Positions 23,663 through 34,814 of a stretch of DNA of 64,000 bases are shown piece after piece (the stretch's first letter is position 1; the number at the start of each line of letters is the position of its first letter). This DNA is from Nephrocerus scutellatus (lineage: Eukaryota; Arthropoda; Insecta; Diptera; Pipunculidae), in contig OX352762.1 in the NCBI GenBank assembly GCA_947095585.1, positions 30,976,669 to 31,040,668 on the forward strand, read 5' to 3'. The position numbers were made by a program, and so were the translations under genes. A model generated the notes under the pieces. That model saw nothing but the letters and a program-made list of their open reading frames with translations, did not search any database and was not told the origin of the DNA.

Positions 23663-24094
23663 TGTGCCTAAAATAATTATTTTCTTTTCTATTTTTTTTC
23701 CATACACTATAAAAAGCCCAACTGTACGCATACTAATGCTACTAATGCAGTATCATTACCTATTTAAAATTGATTAAAAGTTAATTTAGAATTTTCGTCA
23801 AACTTATTTCTAAACAATTGTACAGCACAATGAAATATCTAATACTAAAATGTCAAATGTTTTTAAACGGTTATGTCAAATGAAAAAAACATTTTGTTTT
23901 TAAAGTCACTACGATCATAGTTGTGATGATTGTAACCTTGAAAATATTGAATATCATATATTAAAATTGAAAAACAAAAAAAAATCAAACCAATGTTTGA
24001 AATCCCCGTCCAGGCATTTTCGCGGTATTATTTCACTGCAATTTGTACTCGTATGTATGTATGTGATTATACCAAAGTATATCATTATATTTAA

Positions 24095-24402
24095 GTGGGC
24101 GCCGTGGCTCAGTGGATAAGAGCATGGACTTCTGAGCAGGGGGTTCGTGGTTCGAATCACAGTAACACCAAAAGTATTATTCACGGTGTCCCACCTCTCG
24201 CGAATGGGTGACAAACGTTCCGAGAGTAATAACTTGCCACGGAATGGAATGCTTCTTAATTCGCCGTTCGGATCCGGCATTAAATTGTAGGTCCCCTCCA
24301 TTTGTGTGCAAAAATATACATGCTCAACACAAATGGTTGCGAGAAGCAAGGCCTTGGACCGCAATGGTCTGCGCGCCGAATATTATTATTATTATATTAT
24401 TA
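24095..24402 (+). mobile_element. tRNA-derived SINE, full-length copy
   Basis: The head GGCGCCGTGGCTCAGTGG holds an A box (TGGCTCAGTGG) and GTGGTTCGAATCAC holds a B box (GGTTCGAATC), the internal RNA polymerase III promoter. A ~200-bp unrelated body follows (CTCGCGAATGGGTGACAAAC, CTTAATTCGCCGTTCGGATC, GCAATGGTCTG..CGCC), ending in an ATT-repeat tail. ATTTAA occurs at both flanks, a weak target duplication. Non-autonomous; it must rely on a LINE partner, possibly one with an AT-triplet tail. Confidence 0.9.
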
Positions 24403-24589
24403 CATTTAAATTTAAATACCCGTCGATTCTTGGTTGCCCTTATCCCAATGACACTCCCCTTGTTATCACCCGCCCACTGACGCCAGGCCCACTGACCTCT
24501 TGCCCACCCCGAAGGGTCCGCTGTATCTTACTGTCTGTTAATTAAGTATGATACTTGGTAAAACTGGGTAGATTAAAGGGGCAGGGGGC

Positions 24590-25050
24590 TAGTGCTAAAG
24601 AATGTCAAGCACGGGCACTGTCGTTGTATGAAGCGCGCCTACCGTACAACTGCAGGCAGTAGTGCCTGGGATAGTTTCTATCCCGGGCGGCCTAGGATAT
24701 TAGTGGTGGTATCCTAGTGGGGTTTGCGGTTCCGGACGAAGGTGCTGCCAGGGTCTGCTTTGCAATCGCCCAGGCACTTATTCTGAAAGAGCTGAGTCCC
24801 TTGACGTCAGACCTCAACAAGGTCGCGTTGGTACTACGGGGGTTGGCTTTACCCGCAGATAAGGTTGATCTCTTCGGAGGTTAGCTGAGTCTGGGCCAAC
24901 CTTTGGTTGAGGACCAGCTTTGTTCTGGCCTTGGCCTACGTAGTGGCTTACGGTTTACTCTCGAAGAGAGGACCGCTAAGTTCAGTACTTATTCTCATGA
25001 GTATGCTTAATGGCGCAAGCTAGGCAAGCACGGGGCTCACGCTCCAACGG
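24590..25050 (+). repeat. GC-richer repeat shared with 59720-60000, probable LINE 5' leader
   Basis: Ends in TTACTCTCGAAGAG..GACCGCTAA, then GAGTATGCTTAATGGCGCA, AGCTAG.CAAGC.CGGGGCT.ACGCTCCAAC, a string also found inverted at 59810-59725. Composition is richer in GC than the surroundings and no open frame persists. A leader region of a LINE is the likely nature, because the other copy adjoins LINE fragments; unproven. Confidence 0.55.
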
Positions 25051-25074
25051 TGACCTCTTGCCCTATGATCTTCC

Positions 25075-25465
25075 GCCAGCTGAGCACCCACCCACAGTCC
25101 ACCCCCACCCACTGACCTCCCGCCAACTGACCAACCCACCAACTGACGACCTCATCAACCCAGAAAACTATAGAATCGACACTTTCATCGGCAACAAATG
25201 TATACGTGTTCGAATTGTATATGAAAATCATATATGTACAGGGAAAACTAAATTTTCCATCCTAGCGCCACCAATCGGGTCCAAATTTTGCCAACGACCT
25301 TTTTTATATTTTAATAGTATATGGTGTGAATTTAAGCCCACTGCCACCTATGGGGGTCTAACACAAACAAAACAATCCGGAGCACCACACGAACATATGG
25401 TGTGGGTTTAAGTTGGAAAGCTTCAGTGGTTCAGCCGTTATAGTCAGTCATACATACGCACCAAC
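25075..25465 (+). repeat. CCCACTGACC minisatellite plus worn CTAGCTG-type repeat
   Basis: 25080-25155 has CCCACTGACC/CCAACTGACC units. It is followed by a stretch with AGTGGTTCAGCCGTTATAGTCAG and CATACATACGCACC, resembling the end of the repeat at 23305. No protein is supported. Confidence 0.5.
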
Positions 25466-25504
25466 GTTTTTATATATTACGATAATCTTATCCTCTAATG
25501 AACA

Positions 25505-25682
25505 CTACGGTCGTCTTTCAGGAAGGCCTATTTTGAAGGCCTGCAGATTATAAGATTCGGGAAACACGGAGTCGACCAATTGATTCCACATCGAAGTCAC
25601 TCTCGGATAAAAGGAGGAAGCTTTCTTAAGATGGGAAAATTTCCCAGACCTACGAAGCGGCATTAAAGGGATATTAAAATTA
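25505..25682 (-). pseudogene. CR1/Jockey-like LINE, C-terminal fragment
   Basis: Minus strand reads NIPLMPLRRSGKFSHLKKAS, then FYPRVTSMWNQLVDSVFPES and AFKIGLPERR before a stop. The MWN.L...VFP.....FK pattern is the characteristic end of CR1/Jockey-like LINE polyproteins and also occurs at 27830 and 48390. Confidence 0.65.
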
Positions 25683-25870
25683 GAAGAGGATGGCAGCTGT
25701 AGGCTTTGTGGAGAAGCGGAGGAGAACCCATGGCACCTTCTCAACGAATGCGGAGCAACGATCTGACAGAGAAGAGACCATATGGGAACCCACGTAAACT
25801 CGGAGTCTGCGCGACAGTTATTGAAGCCACTCCATATCATTAAGTTCCTTGGAGCTATTGCTGTGAAAAG
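25683..25870 (+). pseudogene. I/LOA-type LINE, C-terminal zinc-knuckle fragment
   Basis: Plus strand reads EEDGSCRLCGEAEENPWHLL then NECGA, the CCHC knuckle found after RNase H (compare 11211-11260), followed by a stop and a short tail. It abuts an opposite-facing LINE fragment at 25682, an insertion or rearrangement junction. Confidence 0.65.
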
Positions 25871-26489
25871 GCTATGAAAATTGTTAGTAGTGACGACAGC
25901 CCATTAATTCCATTTTTTCCTTTAACTAAAATAAAATAAACTTCCCAGCACTGAGGATGATGTGAATACGTAAACTATTCAAAATACATTTTTAATATTT
26001 GTTCGTATATACTCGTATTATATTTGGCACTGCAATAAGGATTAACTCCGCCTGGTGGTAAGATTATTAACCCGGTCCCTAGCCCAGGATAAAGGAGGAA
26101 AGTGTAAAGTTCCGGAGCAATCCTATCCTCAGTAAATTACGTATCACTTGTAAGCCAATGTGTTGAGGTACTCGTGCCGAGGGCTGCATGATCAGTAATT
26201 GTTTATAGATAAATGATCGCTAACGATCCTCTCCGATATTCAGGCAATATAAGTTGTACTTTTCTCAGCATGTCGGCTCTGGCATCGTTGACAATATGTC
26301 AGTCCTACCCGCGGAACCTTTATGCAGCACAACAACAAAAAAATTAAGCTGCCTAACGGCCCCCGGTCCGAAAACGATTTGTTGATAAAAAGATGGTGAT
26401 GCCAGCAGATCACAACAACGTGAGTACCAGCCATAGTACACCGCAGCTGAGCATTGCAAGTACCAGCCATAGTACATCAGTCCTCAGCA

Positions 26490-27690
26490 CTATGACATGC
26501 CCAGCTAAGGTCGCCGAGGCGGCCTTAAGAGCAAAAAAAAGAAAAACCGATGGTGTTCAGGTCTCAGGATGAGAACAGCAATGCTGTGCAAAGGCCAAAC
26601 TACCTAAGAATGTTGAACTCTTCGAGGCGTCCACCAGTGGTTGTGCCAAGGTGGCAGAACACAAGAAGGTTAATGAGACCACAGCTTCCTCCGCTGAGAA
26701 GGCTAAGGTCAGACCTTTTTAGAAGGAGGTGGCCAGCAGTCACTTGAATGTGACACTGCACGACAATGTATCGAACAGCGACAAGCCAACCTTGGGCCGT
26801 CATTGAGGCCTGCCTGTCCGAATTGGTGATGGATCACTTTCTCACCCCTTAGCGGCTTCATGATTGTGAAATGCGAGGACCAGGCGTCCTTGGATTTTCG
26901 TGGCAAGTGCGTCACTTAGAATAGCTTGAAGATCAAGCTAATCCCGGCCAAGGACGTTTTAATGCCAAACTTCCGTTTTATTTGTCCTCTGAGAAAGAAA
27001 CCGAGAGAAGGATGCGGCCTCCAAGTCTAGATCCTCCGGTGGTAGGATATGGTGATGTCTATGTTACTCCAGATTAACCTGGCACTCGAGATGTGCCTCG
27101 GATAATCTGCAGGTCTTCCTGTATACCGAAAACGTAGACATCATCCTTTTACAATAGTAATCCAAGATCTTGTGTTTAAGTAAAAAAAAACATATCAACG
27201 CCTTCCTTTGTTTTTTAGCTCCGAAGACTTACCTGTTGTAAAGGTAGAGGAATGTCGTTAAGGTGGAGTAAGCGGGAGGAGGATACCTGCTCATGTCTTC
27301 GGCATACTTCTCACTTGATATCCGAGCCCCGCCAGAAGAAGTATACCAAGTATCAAAATCAAATGATCAAAGCATCCTCATGCTACACTAATGCCTGGCA
27401 CTCCCACGGGGTGAGTCCTTATTTTATTTACTTATTAGTAGTAACCTTACGATCTGCAATATTGGTAATACTCAAATCTTTATCTTTCCGAGCTCGGAAT
27501 GGTTCAATGGTTGGGAAGAGATAATCGATGTTACCCTGATTACCAACAATAAATTCTTTAGGGTTAATAACTGGACAGTGTCCGATGTCAACTCCTACTT
27601 TGACCGTAAGTACATAATTTTTGACATGAAAATTCAAATTAGTTCGATCAAAACTTATCGAAATATTAGAAGAACTGACTGTGCATAGCA
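26490..27690 (+). pseudogene. I/LOA-type LINE, gag-like ORF1 and endonuclease end
   Basis: The plus strand around 26850-26950 reads FMIVKCEDQASLDF and IKLIPAKDVL, resembling the gag-like domain of ORF1 in fly LINEs of this group. At 27460-27690 it reads WEEIIDVTLITNN, VNNWTVSDVNSYFDRKYIIF, the C-terminal end of an AP endonuclease in which the catalytic SDH has become FDR. The element stops at 27690, where an opposite-facing LINE begins. Sequence from 26020 to 26490 may be its leader. Gag assignment is less sure than endonuclease. Confidence 0.6.
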
Positions 27691-27694
27691 CAGA

Positions 27695-29110
27695 CAGAGC
27701 CTGGGCGTTAAGAAATTAGGGAAAGGAAAATATGAATGTCTATACACATGTGTCTTAAATGACTGCACATCATACAGATGCGGAAACATAGATTCAGGCA
27801 ATTCATTCCACATAACTATCGTGCCTCGTGCGGCTAAAGAAGGAATCTCCGAAGAGGGGCCTAATGGTAGACCCATGGGCTGGAGTTTAGGGACGGGTTT
27901 TGCGGATGGGTTGGAGGATGCGCGGGATGCATCTGGATATTTCTTTTGAACGCCGCATGTGAAAAAATCGATTAAACAGTGACAAGCAGGAACCATTCCA
28001 AGCAATCCGAAATTTTTCGCGATATTTTCGACACCAATAAGTTTTATTGCGCGTTTCTGAATTCTGTCTAGCAATGTGGTCTTGGGAGCACCTGCCCAGA
28101 AAATACAGTTGTATTCAAGTTTAGGGCGAATATATGTCTTGCAAATAGTACCCAGGTCAGAGGGAGTGAAGTACATCATGCACCGTTTAAGGAAACCTAA
28201 ACATTTCGCAGCATTCTTAGCGACTGCGAATGTGAGGTCGTTCCAACGAAGCTTGTTGTTGACGCACCGAGTATTGCGCGTTTTTCAGTTTCTTTAATGC
28301 GAGATCCATTTCTGCATAAAGGTTGGGTGTTTAGATTACGCTAAGAGGACAGAACCCAGCATTGGGTTTTGGAAGTGTTAAATTCTACTCTATTGTCTAG
28401 TCCCCACCTTTTAATGCTGTCAAGGTCAGAATTATTGGGCTTAACATTCGTTGTTGTTCAAGTTCCACTTGGGATGGAGAGGAGCGTGCAGAGAATGCGA
28501 ACTCATATGAACATGACAACGAAATAATGAATTGGATTAGAAGTAGGTGGATAGGATATCATTAATGAAAATAAGAAACAGTGTCGGAGACAAAACAGAG
28601 CCTTGGGGTACGCCGGAGTTTATGCGGTGAACATTAGATTTAAAACCCTTCAATACAACCTGAATTGAACGGTCAGCAAGGTATTTACTAGTCCAATCAA
28701 GCAGAGTCTTATCAATTCCATAGTGATTCATTTTTGACAAAAGAGCTCGATGCCGGACTCTGTCAAACGCCTTGGAAATATCGATTGCAACGACTTTGGT
28801 AACACCAAATTTGTGAATAGACTGGTTACAGTTTTCAGTGACCATCAGGTCACCTGTTGCCTTTGAAAACCGTATTGCCTGTCGCTAAGGATTTCACGAG
28901 ATTCAAGACATTGCACAAGATTACGATTAATCAACGTTTAAACATAACTTTAGAAAGTATGATAGGTGTTACGCAATGGGTCTGTACAAGGAAAGAGATG
29001 ACGGTTCGCCTTTTATAGGTTTTAAAGAGTCTTAACAGTAAGTTTGGGGATCTGCATTGCGATTGATCGGGAAACTAATGACTGCTCAAAATTTGGTTTG
29101 AGCCAAATTG
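27695..29110 (-). pseudogene. CR1/Jockey-like LINE, RT to C-terminus
   Basis: From 28850 down: VVAIDISKAFDRVRHRALLSKM, LADRSIQVVLKGFKS, GVPQGSVLSPTLFLIFINDI; a gap; then CKTYIRPKLEYNCIFWAGA, RIQKRAIKLIG, CHCLIDFFTCGVQKKYPDASR and the MWNELPESMFP...SFKTHVYRH end at about 27790. The FADD box is deleted. The 28860-29110 part is the more N-terminal RT, heavily worn. The best-preserved C-terminal half of this family in the window. Confidence 0.85.
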
Positions 29111-29149
29111 GGTTAGCACCCTGCGTTACCGAAAAATTCCCGCTACTGA

Positions 29150-31596
29150 AACCGACACAACGCCTCGGATAAGTAATGATCAAATAATGACGACTTTTGG
29201 CTACTGTACCCGGACTAAGATTGGTGTCTGCAATGTGAGGACCCTCCTTGACTCAGGGAGTGAAGGACCTCAAAATGCCAGATTTCTTCAACTGGAACGT
29301 GGATTTCTTCGATATAATTTGGACATACTGGGAGTGAGTGAAGTAAGATGATTCGACGCGGGAGAGTACTAATCCCCAACAGTATAACACTGTGCTACTC
29401 TACTCCGGCAAACCCTGCGGGAGTCCCCGAAAATTGGAGTGTGTCGGCTGTTAACGCCAACAGCACGCAGAGTCCTAATTTCCTGGCACGCACATGGTGA
29501 TAGGATCTTATCGGCCAAATTTCGGACTAGAGTACGGCGCGTCACGATCATACAGTGTTACGACCCAACAAATCCATCGACTGAGGATGAAAAGGACAAC
29601 TTCTACATTCAACTAAGCGCTGTATTCAACCCAACACCGAACGGAGATATCGGCATCGTGATGGGGGACATGAATGCCAAGGTTGGCAACGACAATTTAG
29701 GAGCTGTCTTTTAGACGTCCGAAACAGACGAGGAGCCGACATGGGTGTGGTACGGGATCATCACCTTATGGGAGCCGCTGTCCAGTTACGTACTGCATCA
29801 GTTCAAAGAATCCGCAATATCATCCGAATGCCTAGGTATAACATCGACCGGCTAAAGATCCCCTCAGTACGCAAACAATTAAGGGATCATTTATCGCAAG
29901 GAGTGGAAGCAATCAGCAGCTCACTGCCGACAACCATCCAGGAACATTGGAAGGCTGTAAAAAATGGTTTCACGTCTGGAGCGGAAAGTATTGTTGGTAG
30001 AAGCCAGGCAAGGCACAGCACGTGGCTTACAGAAGATACCTGGAGACGGATTGAAGAACGTAAGCTACTTAATGCTCGTATTGTAGATATCCCAGCAGCA
30101 GCGAGGATCGAGCTAGAGTCCTTGTATCGAAGAAAAATGAGAGAAGTGCAGCGTAGTGTAAGACGTGACAAACGTAATTATATTAACAACCTGGCCAGCA
30201 GAGGAGGAATCGAGCAGGTGCGATAGAATTACATAGTTTACAGAATCTCCAAAGAGCAGACAGGCGGTGAAAGGCCTAGATGGTGCCTTACTCGTTTCAG
30301 ATGAATATCAGCTCAAGCGATGGAAGGAGCATTTCTCTACGGTCCTTAACCGTGTATTTTCTAACGATATGCACCCAAATCAAACGGAACTGCAAGAAGT
30401 AATAATTTCCCGAATTCGCACCTCGCTACCGCTACCGCGATCAACGCACTAAGGAACAACAAGTCGGTAGGACTAGATGGTATACCCGCAGAGCTTCTGT
30501 GTGCCGCTCCAATGACATCAGCAGGGATTTATATCCTCTTGTAGAGAGAGCTTGGGAGGCAGAAATTTTCCCCGACGAGTGGAAGAGGGGAATGATTGTC
30601 AAGCTCCCTAAAAAAGGTAGTTTTATGGACTTATGGAGAGGCATTTGCGTTCTTCCTGAAGTTGCAAAAGTAATAGCCAAAGTAGTACTTGAGCGAATTA
30701 AGGAACATCTGGAAGATACACTCGATGCCGAACAAGCAGGTTTCCGGATCCTCCTGTGTAGACCACATAAACACCCTGCGGATCATTATTGAACAGTGCG
30801 TTGAATTCCGGTCACCACTGCACCTGCTGTTCATCGATTTTGAGAATGCGTTTGACAGTGTCAACAGACAGTTAATCTGGCTCGCCTTGCGCAGGAGAGG
30901 TATACCCGATAAACTAATAGCTATTATTAAAGCAACCAATGATGGCTCTAAATGTCATGTTCTGCATAGAGAAAAGCTGTCAGAGGAATTCGAGATCCTA
31001 CGTTGGGTACGACAAGGTTGCATTCTATCGCCGATACTTTTTTTTTGGTGATTAGCGATGTACTTCGCGCAGCTTTATCTGTGTTTGGAATGATGTCCAT
31101 GATATGTCGAAGCAATGCGATCAACTTAAACACCAAGCTGCGACTGTTCCGTTCAAATGTTGAATGGGTGCAGTACTTGCTACTATCACAAAAAGATTAC
31201 AAACGTTCGTAAATAGGTGCCTACGGAACATCTTAAGGGTTTTCTGGCCTAACCGTACCTCTAACGAACATCTTTACCAGAGAACGGGCAGGAATCAATA
31301 GGCACAACCATCCAACGACGGAAGTGGCAGTGGATTGGTCATACACTCCGAAAAGGCAAAAGTTCCATAGCAAACTACGCAATGCAATGGAATTCGTTAT
31401 CTCAGGATATTAGAAGAACGGGTCGTCCAAGAAATACATGGCGCAGAACAGTTGAGGAGGAGTTACGGCAATTGGGGAAGAGTTGGAGAGAGCTGAAGCC
31501 CATTGCCAGGAACGCACGCGATGGCGCGAAGGCGTAGTAGAGGCTCTAGGACCCACAAGGGGATATAGGACATAAGTAAGTAAGTAAGTAAGTAGG
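29150..31596 (+). pseudogene. RTE-like LINE with TAAG-repeat tail, nearly full length
   Basis: Endonuclease: IGVCNVRTLLDSG (about 29220), ILSAKFRTRVRRVTIIQCYDP (29500-29560), IGIVMGDMNAKVG (29650), then an internal deletion fusing straight to DVRNRRGADMGVVRDHHLM (29750). RT: NKSVGLDGIPAELL (30460), FPDEWKRGMIVKLPKKG (30570), LFIDFENAFDSVNRQ (30830), VRQGCILSPILF (31010); the YADD block is deleted. C-terminus: RTGRPRNTWRRTVEEELRQL (31410-31470). It ends in ATAAGTAAGTAAGTAAGTAAG (31572-31595). Distinct from the ATG-tailed RTE at 13580. Frameshifts and stops throughout. Confidence 0.85.
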
Positions 31597-31630
31597 CCTT
31601 AAGCAACCATGCGTGTATTTCCCTGTACAG
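31597..31630 (-). mobile_element. RTE-type LINE sliver at the insertion edge
   Basis: GGCCTTAAGCAACCATGCG then TGTATTTCC matches 14118-14148 of the other RTE family, directly beyond the TAAG tail. This suggests the TAAG-tailed LINE inserted into an older RTE copy. Confidence 0.5.
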
Positions 31631-32639
31631 AAAATTAGAGAAAATTTTCCTAAACTATCAGCTATAAGCACACAGTGCATCAGACAAGTTATAATTTGCC
31701 TTGCTGTTGTTATCTCTCTATGTAACTTTCTTCATGTTTATAAATCGCAGTTCCGCACTTACTTCCACTTACCAACAAGCAATTATAAGTAATTCGTAGA
31801 AACAACCTATTAATCTCGTTAACTGAAAAGAAAATCTCCGATTTAAAAAAACAAAAAGTGGAAAGCAACGAACACAGAGAACAATATATAATTTATTTGC
31901 GAAAAACAACCCGTCAATCAGATTTAAGAGAGAAACCTCTTAAGAGTAGATTGGAAAGTGAGAAAAATAGATAAGTAGAGAGAGAGATAGAGAGAGAAAG
32001 AAAGAGAAAAAAAAGAGTGAGAGAGAGTGAATTCAATCAAACGGGCAGACGACGGGCGATCAACTAAAAAACCAACAAATAAATGAAAAACAAAGCGCGA
32101 AAAATTAAGTCACAATAAGAAAGTTCTGTGCATACCAACAATTTCCGATTTAAATTGCAATGAAGTCATTACTATACTCGTACACATAATACGAGTAGAT
32201 ACAATTATTATGCACTGAAGCAACAGCAATTTGTTAAGCCAAATGCTTGATAGTACTGAAACTGATGTCGACGTCGGCTGTTCAGACTGATGTATCACTG
32301 CAGCAGTGGCAGTAGCATGCCTTTTCCACGCCAAATGAAAATATTTTCATAGCGCAATGTCCCATTGTTTTGCAGCGTTTTTTCACCGTACGTCACATGA
32401 CGTAGTGTGACCTGGCTCTTTCAAATCAACCACACCACCGTTGAAGTATGAATTCCTAATTGGAATGACGGCGCGAAAAGAGAACGCTCAACAGAAAAGG
32501 CTTAGTTGTTATGGGTGAAAATTATCGCTGAATTAATCTGGGCTAAAATAGCCTGAAAAAATGACAGCAACATTATCACTTAATTAATTAATTAATTAAT
32601 CAGTATTTGGCTTAACGAATACGGGGATACAGTTAAACT
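31631..32639. other. no gene recognised; simple repeats
   Basis: Contains a purine (GAGA/GAAA) microsatellite at 31975-32030 and a TTAA-type repeat (TAATTAATTAATTAATTAAT) at about 32578-32600. The section 32040-32400 looks unique and non-repetitive; no coding signal. Confidence 0.4.
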
Positions 32640-33545
32640 GGGAATCCCTTGTAACACCTTTCATCAACCATCTTTGCTAACTTTACATACATCAAAGAAG
32701 GAAGCAACAAATGCAATAACATATCGTAAATATTTCCTGTGTTTGGTCGAAAGCTACTCGGACTGGAACTTTATCTACACCGATGGTTCAAAAACCAAAT
32801 CTTCGACGGCCTTTAGCGTCGTAGACAACAACAACACCACTTTAAGACAAAGATCTCTACCATCCTATGCATCATCTTTCTCAGCGGAAGCTACAGCCAT
32901 CCTTATCGCTGCAGAAATAGCTTACAAGAGAAAAAGCAAGAACATGATATGAACTGATTCCTTAGCTACAATTAAAGCCGTTCTTAACGTTAACAACGTT
33001 GACTGAGTAACATCACAAATAAGGGATATTTTGATAAGAGCTCTGGGTGCCTAGTCATGTGGGCATTAGAGGTAACGCAGCCGCGGATACAGCAGCAAAA
33101 ATTGCAACCATCTCCCCATTAATCACCGCAAACTGTCAAAACAAGAAAGACCTACGAAATGCAGTCAGCAGATTCAGCACTTCTCGCTAACAACAAAATA
33201 GACTGGACTAACTATACCCACACATATAAACACCTTAACCACAACCAAACATAACCTATCTAACCAGTGTCAATCTCAAGGCAAAACACTATTGCTTACA
33301 CTAGATTTCGAATAGGACACACGAAAATTACACACCAACACCTGTTCACCAAAGATCCCCCACCATATTTTACTTGCTGCTCTACGAATCGAATGGCAAT
33401 ACGCCACTTAATCTATGAATGCCAAGAAGTCGAGTCAATCCGGAAAATTTCAATCTTTCACCGATGGAAACCCTCCTTCGAAACCCATCCGAAGATAATA
33501 TTAAAAAATTTTCTTTTCTATTATATAAATTGAATAAATTAAATT
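32640..33545 (+). pseudogene. I-type LINE, RNase H and C-terminal fragment
   Basis: Reads WNFIYTDGSKTKSSTAFSVV (RNase H first Asp box intact), FSAEATAILIAAEIAY, a stop, TDSLATIKAV (second Asp box), then PSHVGIRGNAAADTAAK-like text near 33055-33095. The C-terminal part is YTRFRIGHTKITHQHLF and a histidine-containing RHLIYECQEVE (33410), a worn zinc knuckle. No RT remains. The family differs from the 10026 element. Confidence 0.75.
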
Positions 33546-34149
33546 TGTAATTATAACCATATTTGCAAATGTCTGGCACTAGCAGGTTGTGGACCTCTTA
33601 CAATAAACAAATTATTTGTGACGAATTTTAAAAAAATTTTGGAGCCAGTAAACAATATAATGATCATCGCGTTCTTGAACGCTAGAGACTGCTTCGAAGA
33701 TTAACTACTAAGAACAGATAAGAGCCCACATCTAACTTACATACCATTTATCATTAGAAAAAATTATAATAGGCGACTTATATGTTAGAGTTAGCAGCGA
33801 AAGTATAACTAAAATGGAAACACATGGTGTGGGAGAAAATAATGCGAATAAATACTAACGAATCTTAGTTCCAGCTACAATCTTTATCTTTTTATACACA
33901 TACGAATCCACAAAAAACATGGATATCTGCAGCGGTTTCGACGGTTTCGTGTGGTTTTGCTACCATACACGAACCCCCGCCTTCATCTTACCAATGCGGT
34001 GGCTGATATTAACATTTTAAAACCCTCCGAGAACGGTGCAGAGGGGTGTGTACTACAATCAAGAAATACAAAAATACAAATACAATATGGGTTGGTGTTT
34101 GTTGTTTTCTTACTTTCCTTTTAGTGGACGTAATCAAAAATATGGAAGG
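33546..34149. other. no gene recognised
   Basis: Spacer between the I-type LINE end and a mariner remnant, AT-rich. Some of the first 70 bases may be the LINE 3' tail. Confidence 0.4.
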
Positions 34150-34809
34150 GCATATGTTAAGCGTTTTTATTAATTTTTCTTAGAGAATTGTAATAATATT
34201 TCAAATTTTATGAAAAACACATTACTGCTCGATATGGCGCGGATGATAGCGTCGAGTCTTTTTTTAAGAAGGCTGCACGAACGTGATTTGTTCGTATTTT
34301 GGTCCATTTTCTTCAAAGAACTCAGTGCGCTCACACTTTCATGCCTTGTTGTCGATACCTTGGCCTCCAAAATAGACCATATGTAGAAGTCAATTTGATT
34401 AAAGTCAGGTGAGTATGGACGACGAGGAAAAGAAATTTGGAAATTTGTCTTTGTAAAAATTGTTGTGCAAACGAGCTTTATGTGATGGTGCTGAGTCCTG
34501 TTGGAATGTCAAGCGGTTGTTAACGAATTTGTTTGTATGTACAAGCTAGCAAGGCATCATTTAATACCTTTTCCCGGTATCCTTCTTGATTCACCATGAT
34601 TCGTCAGAAAACACCAAGTTGATGAGATCGTTACGTTCGTACAGCATGCATGCCCTCGGTAAGAGAATTGACACTATCATCCGTGCCAAAGGTTGCTATA
34701 TCGAGCATAAAATTAAAAAAAAAATTTAACATTCCCTAAAAAGATTAGAATAAAAATATTCATAAATGACGAAATTTTGATTTAGTAACACTTCGATTGC
34801 CGCACCCTG
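34150..34809 (-). pseudogene. mariner element, internally deleted, one terminal repeat intact
   Basis: The minus strand begins with CAGGGTGCGGCAATCGAAG (34809 down), flanked by TA, matching the left end of the mariner at 42663 at 26 of 28 positions. It then has a short unrelated-looking part, a FLTNHGES segment, and the C-terminal YSPDFNQIDFYIWSILEAKV, where the third catalytic Asp is kept, then ERLDAIIRAISS. The N-terminal DNA-binding region and the first catalytic box are gone. Same family as 8310-8800. Confidence 0.8.
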
Positions 34810-34814
34810 TATAT

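Noticed and set aside
24095..24165. tRNA gene candidate
   Set aside because: It has A and B boxes but is the head of a SINE repeated seven times in the window, with a long non-tRNA body and ATT tail.
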